A stretch of DNA of 64,000 nucleotides from Halichondria panicea (GCF_963675165.1 NC_087380.1:5588071-5652070), one strand, 5' to 3'. Counted from the first letter of the stretch, positions 51,043-61,893 are shown. The notes: generated by a model from the letters alone, not told the origin. Numbers and translations are program-made.

Positions 51043-51801
51043 TCAAGGTCGCGTAACTGAGTTCATGACAGTACCATTATAAGAACATGAGAAGGGCTGT
51101 GCAGAGATTAGGTTGTCAGCAGTGACTTCAGCTTCATCTATTTCAGCAATTGCTGCTACATTTTGGCCAAATACGTCCAATGTAAGATAGTTTCCACCTG
51201 GTGTGCTTTTGATAACTTTAGCTCTCAATTGCTTTGTGGAGTGACGAAGACTTTGAATCAATGAGCATTTGTTGCATTTGCCTGTAGTGTCAGTTGAGAT
51301 GGTGATCTTACTTTTGCAGTTGAGACATGAGATATACGAGTCGAGTGATAAAACACCTACAATTTCAGCTGATAGTACAGTTGGGAAAGTGTCTGGGACA
51401 TCATCATGGGCCACAACATTTGGCAGTTCCTCAATTTTTGTCCCTGTTGACCCGTTGCGAGGTACTTAAAGATATTTTTCGCGCTGGAACTCATTGACAA
51501 GAATGTTTTCAAATTTGTATGTTTCACCTTTTACAAGCGAATCAATCTTGTTCTCAAAAAGAATTAGCTTAGTTGATGTCGTGGAATCTGCGATATGAAC
51601 ATCTTGTTTCCAGAGCCCATCTGATATCTGGGCCTTAGGTAAAACCATCAATACTTTGGCATTCACTGTGACACGATCATACCGTTCCTTGTTCGACACT
51701 TCATCAAGATGGATGCAATATTTAACATCGACATGGAAGTCGGTAAGGATCATGAGTCCCAAAAGCAAATCATTGTGCCGGTCCATGACGTATGGATACA
51801 T
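51043..51801 (-). pseudogene. RPA1-like OB-fold protein, interrupted by an in-frame TAA
   Basis: Two open stretches, 51466-51801 and 51043-51414, lie in one frame separated by a single TAA (51466-51468) and an open linker. The first reads as an OB-fold of replication protein A type (RVTVNAKVLMVLPKA, QDVHIADSTTSTKLILFEN, LVKGETYKFENILVNEF). The second has a zinc ribbon, CLNCKSKI ... GKCNKCSLIQ, followed by another beta-rich segment, as in the RPA1 C domain or mobile-element OB-fold proteins. The 5' end abuts the TIR element starting at 51804, so upstream sequence was probably cut off by that insertion. It is not the cellular RPA1, which is much longer. A mobile-element origin is inferred from the neighbours. 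Confidence 0.65.
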
Positions 51802-51803
51802 AC

Positions 51804-52972
51804 TAGCCTAGCCTCGACTCCAGCCCCTTGAATAGTGGGCCTGGTATTTACTGTTGGCGCGTGGGTGGACAATTAATTTATTATTTACCGTATTTTATCT
51901 CATTGAACGTTAAAACAGTATTTTATCTTATTGTGATAAAGAACAGAAAAAAGAAAAAGGAGAGGCTACCTCTCTGTATATACTGTAGACAGAGACAGCT
52001 AAGTAAAACATCAGCTCTGTAGATTTATTCATTAACTTGAGGCTCGGATCGGATACACACTCAGGCGACAAGTTAATCTTAGTTAAACCTGTGGGTAAAA
52101 AATAAATGTGGATAAGTACAGTGGCTGTGACGTAACATAATGTGAGGACTACTTATTGATTTACACAATAGATTTACCATTGAAAGCACTATCCATTAAT
52201 ACACACTCAAGCAACAAGTCCCTCGGATCGGATACACACAAGTCCCTCGGATTGTAAACACATTCAGGCCACACAGTTCTCGGACCAGATACCACGTACT
52301 TACTCTGTGACCAATTTTTGGCAAATGTCACAACAATACTTCCTTCCAGAGAGAATGGCACTGAACGTCGAACAGACACACCAACACTTTGAAGATGGCT
52401 TCACTCAGAGAAACAAGAGGAAAAATCACCATCACAACACTTCTTTCAGAGAGAGGTGCACTGGTCCTGTCAAGCTTCACATCAATCAAGAAAGGGAGTG
52501 TCTGGAAAGCAGATGGACTTGCTCTGGGACTTGCCATAGCCGGTCGGTACGGTACCCACATAAACACCAGCGTACAGACACTTCAACGCCTCCAGCTGCT
52601 TGTCTTTCAAGACTAGACCTGGTTTTCCAACACAGGATAACACGTACGCGAGAGCAGAAGAGAAGGTAGCAGCCATTACACAACTTGGACTAGATTTCTT
52701 TTTTCAATGACATCATTATAAATGAAACGGATATCAATGTTTTACAAACTAATGCGGAATAAGAATACTGATAAATATACTGCAATTTACGATTACCCAG
52801 ATTCTGGGTAATTCTGGCGCATGCGTAAACAGTGTATACCAGGCTGTCTTTCTCAGCGGCTTGGAATCGAGGCTAATACTAGCCTCGATCCCAGGCCGAG
52901 TTTTCGCTTTTATAACGGTTGTTGTTCGCCTAACCGTTATAAAAGCGAAAACTCGGCCTGGGATCGAGGCTA
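51804..52972. mobile_element. 1.17-kb TIR element, TAGCCTCG family, 10-bp target duplication, carrying RecQ fragments
   Basis: GGATACATAC lies on both sides (51794-51803 and 52973-52982). The left end is TAGCCTAGCCTCGACTCCAG and the right end CTCGGCCTGGGATCGAGGCTA. Near the right end is a 97-bp perfect-looking palindrome (52876-52972) made of the family TIR back to back, next to an internal end at about 52860 (GGAATCGAGGCTAATA). It appears to be one element with a second short copy nested at its end. The interior holds a minus-strand RecQ-like fragment. Confidence 0.85.
52395..52676 (-). pseudogene. RecQ-like helicase N-terminal fragment inside a TIR element
   Basis: From ATG 52676 the frame reads MAATFSSALAYVLSCVG, then LKDKQLEALKCLYAGVYVG and VPTGYGKS, a RecQ motif 0 and Walker A. 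The frame then changes, and SVVMVIFPLVSLSEA (motif Ia-like) follows near 52425. Nothing of motifs II-VI is present. The piece resembles, but is not identical to, the start of the helicase at 57.9 kb (VLKPEQLEVV, VLPTGFGKS). It is probably a captured gene fragment. Confidence 0.7.
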
Positions 52973-53161
52973 GGATACATACACATACAGACAAAATTGC
53001 AATGTTGAAGACTAGACTAGGTAGGGACTCGCTTCGCTCGCCCCAATAATCATTTTAAGTGGGTGTTAAACGCAATATGCACCGCACTGCACCACACTGG
53101 CTGGCACTGAACAACATGACTGTGCTATTCTCTATTCTAAATTAAAATAAAGTACTGAGCA

Positions 53162-53921
53162 AGAATAGCCCAAGTGCTACAATGTTTTGGATGTGGGGAT
53201 GAGCTATCAAGGCCTGGTGACAGGAGAGCTCTTGATGTTCCAGCTGGAAAGGAAGTGTTGGACATGTGGACAATGCTACTGGAGAATGAGGAAGAACAGA
53301 TGTGTGCTGATGTCGACATTAACAGTATTGTAAATGGCAGTGATAAAAAAAGATTGCCCAAAATGTGCAGGAAATGTTTCGGTAGATATAGCAGCTTTCT
53401 TGAAGCACAGGTAATTATTCGAAAAAACCTACTGAAAGCTGCTGAATCTCTGAGATTATATTCAAGCTCTCCAGTTGAACTTCTACCTCCAGCTACCAAA
53501 AGTGCAAAACTTTGGAGAAGGCATTCTTCCGATGGCGGATCCCAGTCAACACAGTCTCCTGAAGTTTCGGTGTGTCAGTTTATTCACAATAATTATAGGA
53601 GAAGAAGTTAATTCACTTGACATTAAGTATAGCATAGTCAATGATCACAACTAGAAGAGAAAGTCTAAATCAAAATAGCGTCCATGCATATAGGGTGGAG
53701 AATATAGAATATAGGTCTTAAATAGTAACAGGGTCTTAAAATTAAAAGTGCAGACTGACATTCAGGTTGTTGCCACAGAACTGGTAAAAGCTATGTGCTT
53801 TGTGGTTGTGAACAAGGACAGAAAGCACTATAGCTTTCCCAATCCTAAAGACCTACTTAAGGCAAAGGACAAGACAGCACTTGTTCATTGGTTGATTACA
53901 AAGCTTCCTTATTCTCTTTAA
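53162..53921 (+). CDS. Zinc-finger-associated-like protein, 5' incomplete
   Basis: Exon 1 (open from about 53162 to 53569, donor GTGTGT) and exon 2 (53766-53921, after TTCAG) join in phase 0 and end at TAA 53921. Exon 1 has CFGCGDELSRPGDRRAL, a central acidic helix, then MCRKCFGRYSSFLEAQ. Two CxxC pairs about 80 residues apart, with an FxxY segment, resemble the zinc-finger-associated (ZAD) DNA-binding or dimer fold. Exon 2 encodes ELVKAMCFVVVNKDRKHYSF and PNPKDLLKAKDKTALVHWL. No in-frame ATG precedes the first CxxC, so a first exon is missing or unseen. It lies among mobile elements and may belong to one. Function unknown. Confidence 0.5.
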
Positions 53922-54032
53922 TCACACACATTCAGTCATGAATTTAATGGTGAACACTTGTATAATTATAATTGTATATGCACCTCAACAATGAAAATAA
54001 AAATTGTAATTAGCTGAAAGAAGTAACAAATA

Positions 54033-54419
54033 CCGTATATCTTCTAATTTATCGGACACTTCTAATTACCCGGACACTCTTTTGGGCAATTTTTGTTGTT
54101 CTAATACAACGGACACTCCAGTACTTTAATATTACATTTATTCTAAATATCCGGACAATATCTTGAAAAGTTGTTCATAGACGGCAAGTAAGACTTGGAG
54201 TGCTGCAGTTAGATAGCTTTGAGTAGCTAGTTTTAGATAGTTAGTGCAACTATTCAGTCGTAACTTGTTCTATTAAACTTAGCTAGCTCGCATGCAGCTG
54301 CTTGCTTGTTCTAATTATTCCGGACACTTCGCATGCTCTATAAAAATCTGTTCCAATTATACCCGGACAATTTCCAAAATAATTATTTTTTGCTGTCCGA
54401 TAAATTAGAAGATATACGG
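54033..54419. mobile_element. 387-bp MITE with TIR CCGTATATCTTCTAATTTATC, TA target site
   Basis: The ends CCGTATATCTTCTAATTTAT and CGGACA invert exactly at 54393-54419, with TA on both sides. The interior repeats the motifs TCTAATTAYCCGGACA several times in both orientations. Noncoding. The first six bases (CCGTAT) match the CCGTATAGCGGG family, so they may share a transposase. Confidence 0.9.
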
Positions 54420-54475
54420 TAACCTAAGTCTTAGGTCACACTGTCCACATAAACATGACTTAATTAGAACAAATA

Positions 54476-54745
54476 TCACAGCACTATGGAACGCCGTTTG
54501 CGACAAAATTCAGGCAGAATGTGATAGGCGTGTGCATCCAATATAAAATCGATTTTTGAAGATCGATTTTTAATAATCGATTTTTTACAGTTGATTTTCG
54601 ATTTACACGTGAACGATCTTTGACAATCGATCTGATAATCGATTTTTGATAATCGATTATAGAAATTCGATTTTTGAGAATCGATTTTTGAAATTCGATT
54701 TTTGATAATCATTATTGAAATTCGATTTTTATTAATCGATTTTAG
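54476..54745. repeat. Left arm of a ~2-kb inverted duplication: helicase 3' end plus AATCGATTTTT array
   Basis: The sequence starts with ACTATGGAACGCCGTTTGCG and continues AATTCAGGCAGAATGTGATA, the inverted copy of 56463-56530, which is the 3' end of the RecQ-like pseudogene. It runs into an irregular array of AATCGATTTTTGA units (about 54545-54745). The right arm is 56237-56530. Confidence 0.85.
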
Positions 54746-55422
54746 AACTGCTCTGAAGGTGGGCTGGGGGGGCCCCTGTCTAAAGCTGTATCACGTGATA
54801 CTATCCATTGAAGAAGCCACTATTCATGACTTCTATTCTATCTGGAATCACCAAACTCTTTCTCAGCTCTTTCTCTAAGCACACACAAGATGGCCAAATA
54901 AAACAGTGCTGGCCGAGAAAGCATACAAAAATGGGTGCATGAAGAAACTAAATAAGATAGCACCAACTGAGCAGTTCTAAAATTAGGCCACTCCAAGTGA
55001 CACTCTGGTTTCTGGTCCTGAAGTTTTTCTAATTGCATGCGGGCGGGCGGCTTTTCTCATTATGTCATTATCAATTTCACCTCATTATTTTGCAAATGAA
55101 TATCATTATCACACTATTTTGTACCACATGGACCATTCTGCGCATGCGTAGTAGAAATAATGAGATAGAAATCCAATAATGAGATAGAAATCCAAGAATA
55201 AAATCTGATGCGGGCGGTGGACCAGAAACCAGAGTATCACTTGGAGTGGCCTTAATGATTTCTACTGTGACTTATGGCCCTCCTTTTTAATGGTTCCAAA
55301 AAACAATAATGTTTCGCTTTTGCGTTATAGTCTATCATGTGAGATAGCTAACCAAGCCAAGCTTTGATTCCAGGCCGCGGAGAAGGAGTTTGTGCATGTT
55401 CTGAGTTTCAAGGGCGGCCTAA

Positions 55423-56190
55423 CCAGAGATACAAAAGAAAGGGGATTGGAAACGAAATTTTTACGAAATTTTTGCGTGAAGCATTCCGTGTTATAGGGCG
55501 TGGCTAAAACTACAAAGGATTATATTTATAGTCAGCATGCTCATTACCAGTCTTGACTGCTCTACAATGTGCTGTACATAGAAACAGTGAAATTGATCAT
55601 TTTTAATGTTGATTTTTCTAAAAAGTAAAGAGAATTTAGCTCTAAAAAGTTGACTAAGCCATGCAGCCACTATTACTAGACAAATAAATGCTATGCAAGA
55701 AGAAATAGCCTTTACTATGAAGTCGTAGGAGGGACAGGCCCGTGGCGTGTCTAAAAGTATACTAAAGCAGTTTGAAGGACTATACTGCAAACGTTTATGA
55801 ACAGTACAGCTTATTTATAGCATGAAGCCATTCTATGTAGCACTTAGATACATAATAACCAAGTCAAGCAATGTCCTTTGCTGTTTTGACTTCACAGGAG
55901 GGACAGAGAAAAGTTGACATAGAGTAATTCAAGCTAAACTCAAAAAAATTGGAAACAGAGTAAAGACAACGGACTTAGAGCTTGTCAGTGGTATAAGCTT
56001 ACTTCTCTCAAGTATCTCCCAGGCCCTGAGTGATCTCTAGTGGATAGGAGAGCTAGAAACCAGGGATACAAAACTTTTCCATGTAATTATTTGCGAGCGC
56101 AATAATTACACGGAGTGCTTCACCGGATGTCAGTCCTTTTACATAGGGCGTGGGCGGTCGTTTCCAATCCCCTTTCTTTTGTATCTCTGG
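55423..56190. mobile_element. 768-bp TIR element with 5-bp target duplication CCTAA
   Basis: The ends CCAGAGATACAAAAGAAAGG and GGATTGGAAACG are inverted at 56159-56190, and CCTAA flanks both sides (55418-55422 and 56191-56195). The element sits between the two arms of the inverted duplication. Interior frames (for example minus 55491-55790, with hydrophobic stretches) resemble no known protein. Confidence 0.87.
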
Positions 56191-56236
56191 CCTAACTGTA
56201 GCCTTGAATCCATTTTAATCGGCCTGGATTATCAAT

Positions 56237-56530
56237 CAATTGCGATTTTTGTAATCGATTTTTAAAAATCGATTATCAAAAATCGAATTTCAAAAATCGA
56301 TTATTAAAAATCGATTATCAAAAATCGAATTTCAATAATCGATTATCAAAAATCGAATTTCAAAAATCGATTATCAGATCGATTGTCAAAGATCGTTCAC
56401 GTGTAAATCGAAAATCAACTGTAAAAAATTGATTATTAAAAATCGATCTTCAAAAATCGATTTTATATTGGATGCACACGCCTATCAGATTCTGCCTGAA
56501 TTTTGTCGCAAACGGCGTTCCATACAGCAC
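56237..56530. repeat. Right arm of the inverted duplication, AATCGATTTTT array
   Basis: Complementary to 54476-54745. It is composed of AAAAATCGATTATCAAAAAT-like units followed by TTGGATGCACACGCCTATCA and AACGGCGTTCCATA. The last 68 bp double as the 3' end of the helicase pseudogene. Confidence 0.85.
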
Positions 56531-57931
56531 AAGCAATTGAAACCGAGATCAACATGTTTGTAATTGTCAATATTTCGGAAAAGACTATCCCTTCTACAAT
56601 CTGTATAGTGTTTGAAGCATATTCATTATCAACTTGATGGTAAATTCTTGCCTTCAAAAGGGTTACACGTGATGGTTTATATACCATCTCGACCTGCTCT
56701 ACCAGTCTCTTGTACATAGCTACTGATATCGTCTGGCAGGCCAACATGAATGATTTGCCGAATGTTGGGACAATCAACACCCATGCCAAATGCCATAGTA
56801 GCTACAACAATGCGAAGATTGCCATCACCCTTAAATAAACGAATGATTTCAGATTTATGGGCTGGATCAGTGACACTTGTAAACATGCCCACGAGGCGAA
56901 ATTCAGGAAGATTAGGTGCATCATCAGGATTTGTGAATGCAGCTCCAAGGTAATCCTTAAAGAAGAGGTATACATGTCACCACACACTCCAAAAGAACGT
57001 CCATATATGATTGTTTTGGGAAACTTGTTTCTCTCGATTACCAATTTCTGGGCCAAGTTTTGGAATGTCTCTGGTATACTTTTGAACAATCCAACAGCAT
57101 AAATCAAATTTGGGATTACTGGGACTCTCGTAATGACAAATGGGTTTCTTAGGCCAACAATACGAGAAATGAATGAAATGTCACTTCGGGTAGCTGTTGC
57201 TGTTAGTGCCATCACATGAGCTGATGTTGGAATGAGGCTGCGCACTTCTCCAATTCTCAACAGCATTTGCCTGAAAGTCTCACCCCTGCAATAATATTAT
57301 TGGTACAATAAAAAACGATGAGTCAAATACATACCATTTCTTCACACAATGAGCTTCATCGATTATCAAAGCCTTGAGTCTATTAGCATACACATCTCCC
57401 CCCAGAAGTCTTCTCCAATGCTTCTTGCTGATGATCATTTCAGGTGTAAAGAATACTAGCTGGTACTTTCTGTGGAAGATCGCATCCATTGTAGCTGCAT
57501 CAGACATCTCGCCCGAGACATATGTGCTAGAGATGCCTTTAGAACAATAGATGGCTACCTATATATATAGAATAAAAGCATCCAGCTTAGAATGATCTAG
57601 TTACGTGTAAACAGCTCATATGCACATGTATACGTATAATTATATGTATGTTCTATCTAGCCTTACATACCTGATCATGAATGATGGCCAGCAGAGGAGT
57701 GACTACTACTACAATAGTATGACCTTTCTCCTTCTCCAATATTTTGTCAAATGCTGCAGGCAAATAAGCATAGCAAAGGCTCTTTCCAAATCCAGTAGGC
57801 AATACAGCAAAGACATCTCTGCCTCTCAGAAAAGAAGTGACTACTTCCAACTGTTCTGGCTTCAGAACTGGGAATCCAAGCTCGTTAGCAGCTTCTGTGA
57901 CAGCTTGTGTAACTTTCTCCATTTTGCTCAA
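56463..57931 (-). pseudogene. RecQ-like DNA helicase, frameshifted
   Basis: Exons at 57671-57931, about 57337-57557 and 56463-57288 cover a RecQ helicase core. Motif 0 is LKPEQLEVV, motif I LPTGFGKSLCYAYLP, Ia [69 protein letters not shown] and [14 protein letters not shown]. The intact frame is lost at about 56970 (between motifs IV and V) and again after motif VI. The zinc-binding Cys cluster (CRRDSLF ... LGFNCLCC) is in another frame. There is no N-terminal exonuclease, and no RQC or HRDC domain is recognisable, so it differs from BLM/WRN. The start MEKVTQ at 57922 is an alternative. I infer a decayed repeat-associated helicase. Confidence 0.8.
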
Positions 57932-58060
57932 GGCAGCTCTGCCCAGCTAACGTTGCACCACCTAGCTAAGTGGGTGTTAACCAACCACTTGCAATACTGC
58001 AATCTGATTGGGCTGCACTCCTCAGTGCAGCAGTACAAATCCTATACATGTATAATTTAG

Positions 58061-58206
58061 ATGATGGAGCATTCAAGAATCACACTAATGGGTCTGGGAA
58101 ACTATGTCAGCGAGGTTGAGGAGGACCAGGATGACTGCAGCGAGCTTGAGGAGGACGAGGAAGACCAGGATGACTGCAGTGATGACTGTTTTGAGACAGA
58201 TATTTC
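58061..58206 (+). CDS. Acidic exon, possibly the first exon of the piggyBac gene
   Basis: ATG 58061 opens a frame with two acidic repeats (SEVEEDQDDCSELEEDEED, DQDDCSDDCFETDI), and GTAACT follows at 58207. An acidic start is usual for piggyBac-family transposases. However, splicing from here to the acceptor at 60309 would not keep the transposase frame, and the intervening 2.1 kb is satellite and inserted DNA. The link is therefore tentative. Confidence 0.35.
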
Positions 58207-58399
58207 GGTAACTGGTTTGGGTCATTGTACCATTAATTTTGACTGTAGAAAAGTCATTACCACATGCTGCCTACTGAAGTGTGTACCTAGCACACTGTCG
58301 TTATCTACGGTCGCTTTTTTTGCTTACTTGCCTAATGGTATTCGTAGTCCTTAATTCATAACACTGGTGGCTCCTCCACTGTACCATATTCAAGGTTCG

Positions 58400-60245
58400 T
58401 GTGGTTTATTGCTGCCTTTTCCTCTGCTTCGTACTGTACTGTACCCCCTAATGATATTCATAGTGCTCCTAAGCTCTCCTATAATTATATTCATAGTCCT
58501 TGTGGTTTATTAGACTCATCCCACACTGTGGGAGCGGCCTTCGATGTGCACGAGCCTTTTTCCTGTGCCTTTTTTCCTCTGCTGTGCTGTACTGTACTGT
58601 ACCAGGGGCGTTTCTAGAGATTGAAGCAGGAGGGTGCTCAAAAGTACAGGAAAAAAAATGGAGCCGCACGCATAGCGCGCGCGATTTTACGCCCCCGCAT
58701 TTATTGCGGCGTATCTTTCATACATCCAGCTCCTCCCCCATGCAGCCTTGCAGCAAAAAAGTACAGCACACTGCCCAAGAAAAGAGCGGCTCCTACTATT
58801 CTCCTCTAGAGCTTCTCTCTTCCATTCTAGTTCTGTTACTATGTTACTAGACAAAGCATCTAGCTACAATAATTTTTCTGTGTATCTTCTTGTAAATGAC
58901 AATATAATGTATAATGTTGTAGTTTGTAGCCCAGAGTAATCTATATAGTACCGGTACTATAGCTCATAGTTCCCTGCAAAATACACTCAAATGGGATGCA
59001 TAGCATGATAATAAGACATAATTATGAGTCAGTCATCTTGTAGGATCTCCATGCACTATTCTTCTGGGGTACATCCTAGCAAACTAGTCAATCACAATGG
59101 GGATGTCCAGTCATTCTAGTGTTAGTCATTGCTTCTCAGTATCTCTCAGTGGAGCAAGAGGTGACTGGGATAGTGCAGAGGATCTATTATGCATGCAATT
59201 GCATTACATAACAACATTGGAATGGCAATACTGATTGCACATGCTCAATTGGGCGTGGTCATGACTTGTAATCGTTGTGTCAATGAGATAGAGCTGCACA
59301 GTTAGCTAGCTAGCTACTGAGTGATACGATTAGTTTCATGGTTGTCTGGGAGGACAGGGGGGTGCTCAAGCCCCCAAAGCCCCCCATTGTACACGCCACT
59401 GTGTACCCCATTCCCCCCAGCACTGATATTCATAGCACTATTATGTGGTCGGAGCGCTCCCATAATGGTATTCATAGTTTCTTGTGGTTAATTAGGCTCC
59501 TCCCACACTGCTTTGAAGTGGACGAGCCTTTTCCTCTGCTGTACTGTACTGCCCCCAGCACTTAATGATATTCATAGCACTATTATGTGGTAGGAGCGCT
59601 CCCATAATGGAATTCATAGTTGGTTTGTGGTTAATTAGACTCCTCCCACACTGCTTTGAAGTGGACGAGCCTTTTCCTCTGCTGTACTGTACTGTACCCC
59701 CTCCCCAGCACTTAATGATATTCATAGCGCTATTATGTGGTCGGAGCGCTCCCATAATGGTATTCGTAGTTGGTTTGTGGTTAATTAGGCTCCTCCCACA
59801 CTGCTTTGAAGTGGACGAGCCTTTTCCTCTGCTGTACTGTACTGCCCCTCCCCAGCACTTAATGATATTCATAGCGCTATTATGTGGTCGGAGCGCTCCC
59901 ATAATGGTATTCGTAGTTGTTTTGTGGTTAATTAGGCTCCTCCCACACTGCTTTGAAGTGGACGAGCCTTTTCCTCTGCTGTACTGTACTGCCCCCCAGC
60001 ACTTAATGATATTCATAGCGCTATATTATGTGGTCGGAGCGCTCCCATAATGGTATTCGTAGTTGTCATGTGGTTAATTAGGCTCCTCCCACACTGCTTT
60101 GATGTGGACGAGCTTTTTCCCCTGCTGTACTGTACCCCACCCCACCCCCCCAGCACTTAATGATATTTATAGCACTATTATGTGTTCGTAGCGCTCCTAT
60201 AATGATATTCATAGTCCCTGCGGTGTATTAGGCTCCTCCCGTTTC
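58400..60245. repeat. ~145-bp satellite array, interrupted by an insertion
   Basis: The unit, starting CAGCACTTAATGATATTCAT and containing GGTCGGAGCGCTCCCATAAT and TCCTCCCACACTGCTTTGAA, recurs at 59418, 59556, 59706, 59853, 59998 and 60151 (periods 138-153 bp). Diverged units are at 58400-58600. The array gives long false frames on both strands (59492-60050). Units are more alike in the middle (59556-59998) than at the edges. Confidence 0.92.
58603..59402. mobile_element. ~0.8-kb insertion splitting the satellite
   Basis: The satellite phase is interrupted after CTGTACTGTAC at about 58602 and resumes at TGTACCCC after 59402. The insert starts CAGGGGCGTTTCTAGA and ends TACACGCCACTG, so the ends invert roughly (CAGGGGCG / CGCCACTG). 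GGGTGCTCAA also occurs near both ends in the same orientation. Flanks share TGTAC. The end type resembles hAT elements, but the 8-bp duplication expected of hAT is not clean. No coding frame is recognised. Confidence 0.6.
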
Positions 60246-60308
60246 GCGTTTGTGTGTGTGTGTGTGTGTGTGTGTGGCTTGACAGTTGCTATTTCTTTCT
60301 GTCATGTA

Positions 60309-61893
60309 GACGCGAGTGACGACGAGTACACAGAAGGAGGAGGAGGAGGAGACAAGCTGGTGGATGGTATGGCTCCAACTCCGAAACGAAGGAAGCTGGC
60401 AAGGCAGGATGGATTACGAAAAGCTAAGTCCACTGGGAAATATCCCGAGTTCAAGGGTGTCGTTGGTGCTGCAGATAAAGTTGACCCCTCTAACACTGCG
60501 TTCATAGACTTTGTAAAACTATTGTGGCCAGATAGCTTGTGTGAGCACATAGCCGAGCAAACAAACCTGTATGCCACACAGTGTGGTGCTAAAAGTTGGA
60601 AGGGTACACATAGAGACGAGATCTGGGTATTTATTGGCATAATACTGGAGATAGGTATTCATAAGCTCCCCGAGTATACTGACTACTGGTCCACAAATCA
60701 GCTCTTAGGAGTACAGGCTGTTAAGGACACCATGCCTTTCAATAGATTTAAATCCTTGCGGCGCTATCTCCATTGTGACGACAATACGTGCATAGTTGAT
60801 AGCAGAAAGATAACAAGCAAGATACATACAGTTTTGGAAACGCTCAGTACAAACTACTTGGCCAAATATCATCCTAGCCAAGAGCTTTCCGTAGATGAAA
60901 TGATGATTAAGTACAAGGGTAGAAAAGGGGGTAAAATTCATATGCCCAGAAAGCCTGTAAAGCTAGGTTTCAAGGTGTGGTGCTGCTCTTGTTCTTGTTG
61001 TGGGTATCTATGTACGTTTGATGTGTATAATGGTAGGCTCACCGGTTCTTCCGGGAAAAAGGTGTCAGAGAAGGGACTTCTGATGAGGGTAGTGAAGCAA
61101 TTAGTTGAGCCTTTTGAATCATGTGGTCTACATGGACAACTTTTATACATCTGGTCCGTTGATTGTATACTTACGTAAGCATGACGTATTCGTAGTGGGT
61201 ACAATGACAAAGTCAGCCGCTGGTTTCCCCTCAGATCTAAAGGGTGTGGTACCTCATAAAGGTGAATATGTATCTAAGACTGTGGATGACATCTGTTACT
61301 TTGTGTTCAATGACCGTAAGGTGGTGTGTTTTGCTACTAATAATGTATTTCCTGAGACAATGCCAGACGCTGTGTTCAGATTGCAGGCAGATGGTACTCT
61401 ATGCGCACAGAGTGTTCCCCCTTGTCTCCCTGCCTATAACTTGTACATGGGAGGGGTTGACAATACAGGGCGTATGAGGAAGACGTATGGATATGATAGA
61501 AAGTGTCGCCGGTATTGGTTCAGGATCTTGTTTTATTTTGTGGATATTAATGTTAATAATGTGTATATTCTGTACAAGCACAATTGTGTGAGGGTAGGTG
61601 AAAAGCCTAAATGTTTGAAAGGGTTTCGTTTGGAAGTGATTGGTAGTCTGTTGAGTATGTCACGTACATGTGCTAGAGGTGTGTCTGGTCTCAACCTTGG
61701 TAATCCTCCCTCGCAGGACATCCGTGTGAGTGTCAGCAGAGTGGGACTGAGCAGAGGTAGATGTCAAATATGTGTGCAAGACAGGATACCCAGCAAGGAG
61801 CAAAAGCACACAGCAATGGCTTGCCCCAACTGTACCATCAGGATCTGCCATGAACATACTATTATTGGACATCGATGTAGTAAAATAGACTAG
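60309..61893 (+). pseudogene. piggyBac-family transposase with one frameshift
   Basis: A PGBD-type DDD transposase. Frame 1 (about 60309-61120) has an acidic start, a basic PTPKRRKLAR signal, and the core WKGTHRDEIWVFIGIILEIG, then TDYWSTNQLLG, MPFNRFKSLRRYLH and the first catalytic Asp in LSVDEMMIKYKGR. Frame 2 (from about 61105) has the second Asp, VYMDNFYTSGPL, then VVGTMTKSAAGFP, and the third Asp, MGGVDNTGRMRKTYGYD. A Cys-rich C terminus follows (RCQICVQDR, MACPNC, CHEHTIIGHRC) to TAG 61893. The two frames overlap and meet near 61110-61135, so one single-base indel breaks an otherwise complete gene. No TTAA-flanked ends were identified. The upstream coding end is uncertain: the visible ATG at 60252 lies in a (GT)n run. 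Confidence 0.85.

Noticed and set aside
55491-55790. 99-codon hydrophobic minus-strand frame in the CCTAA-flanked element
   Set aside because: It has no recognisable family and is explained by AT-rich composition inside a nonautonomous element.
59492-60050. 161- and 174-codon overlapping frames on both strands
   Set aside because: Both are periodic translations of the ~145-bp satellite; no codon bias or protein similarity is visible.
58400-60245. CRISPR-like repeat array
   Set aside because: The units are long head-to-tail satellites without unique spacers, in animal DNA.
60252-60308. MCVCVCVCG start for the piggyBac protein
   Set aside because: This ATG lies in a (GT)n run before a plausible splice acceptor (TGTAG at 60308), so it is probably not coding.
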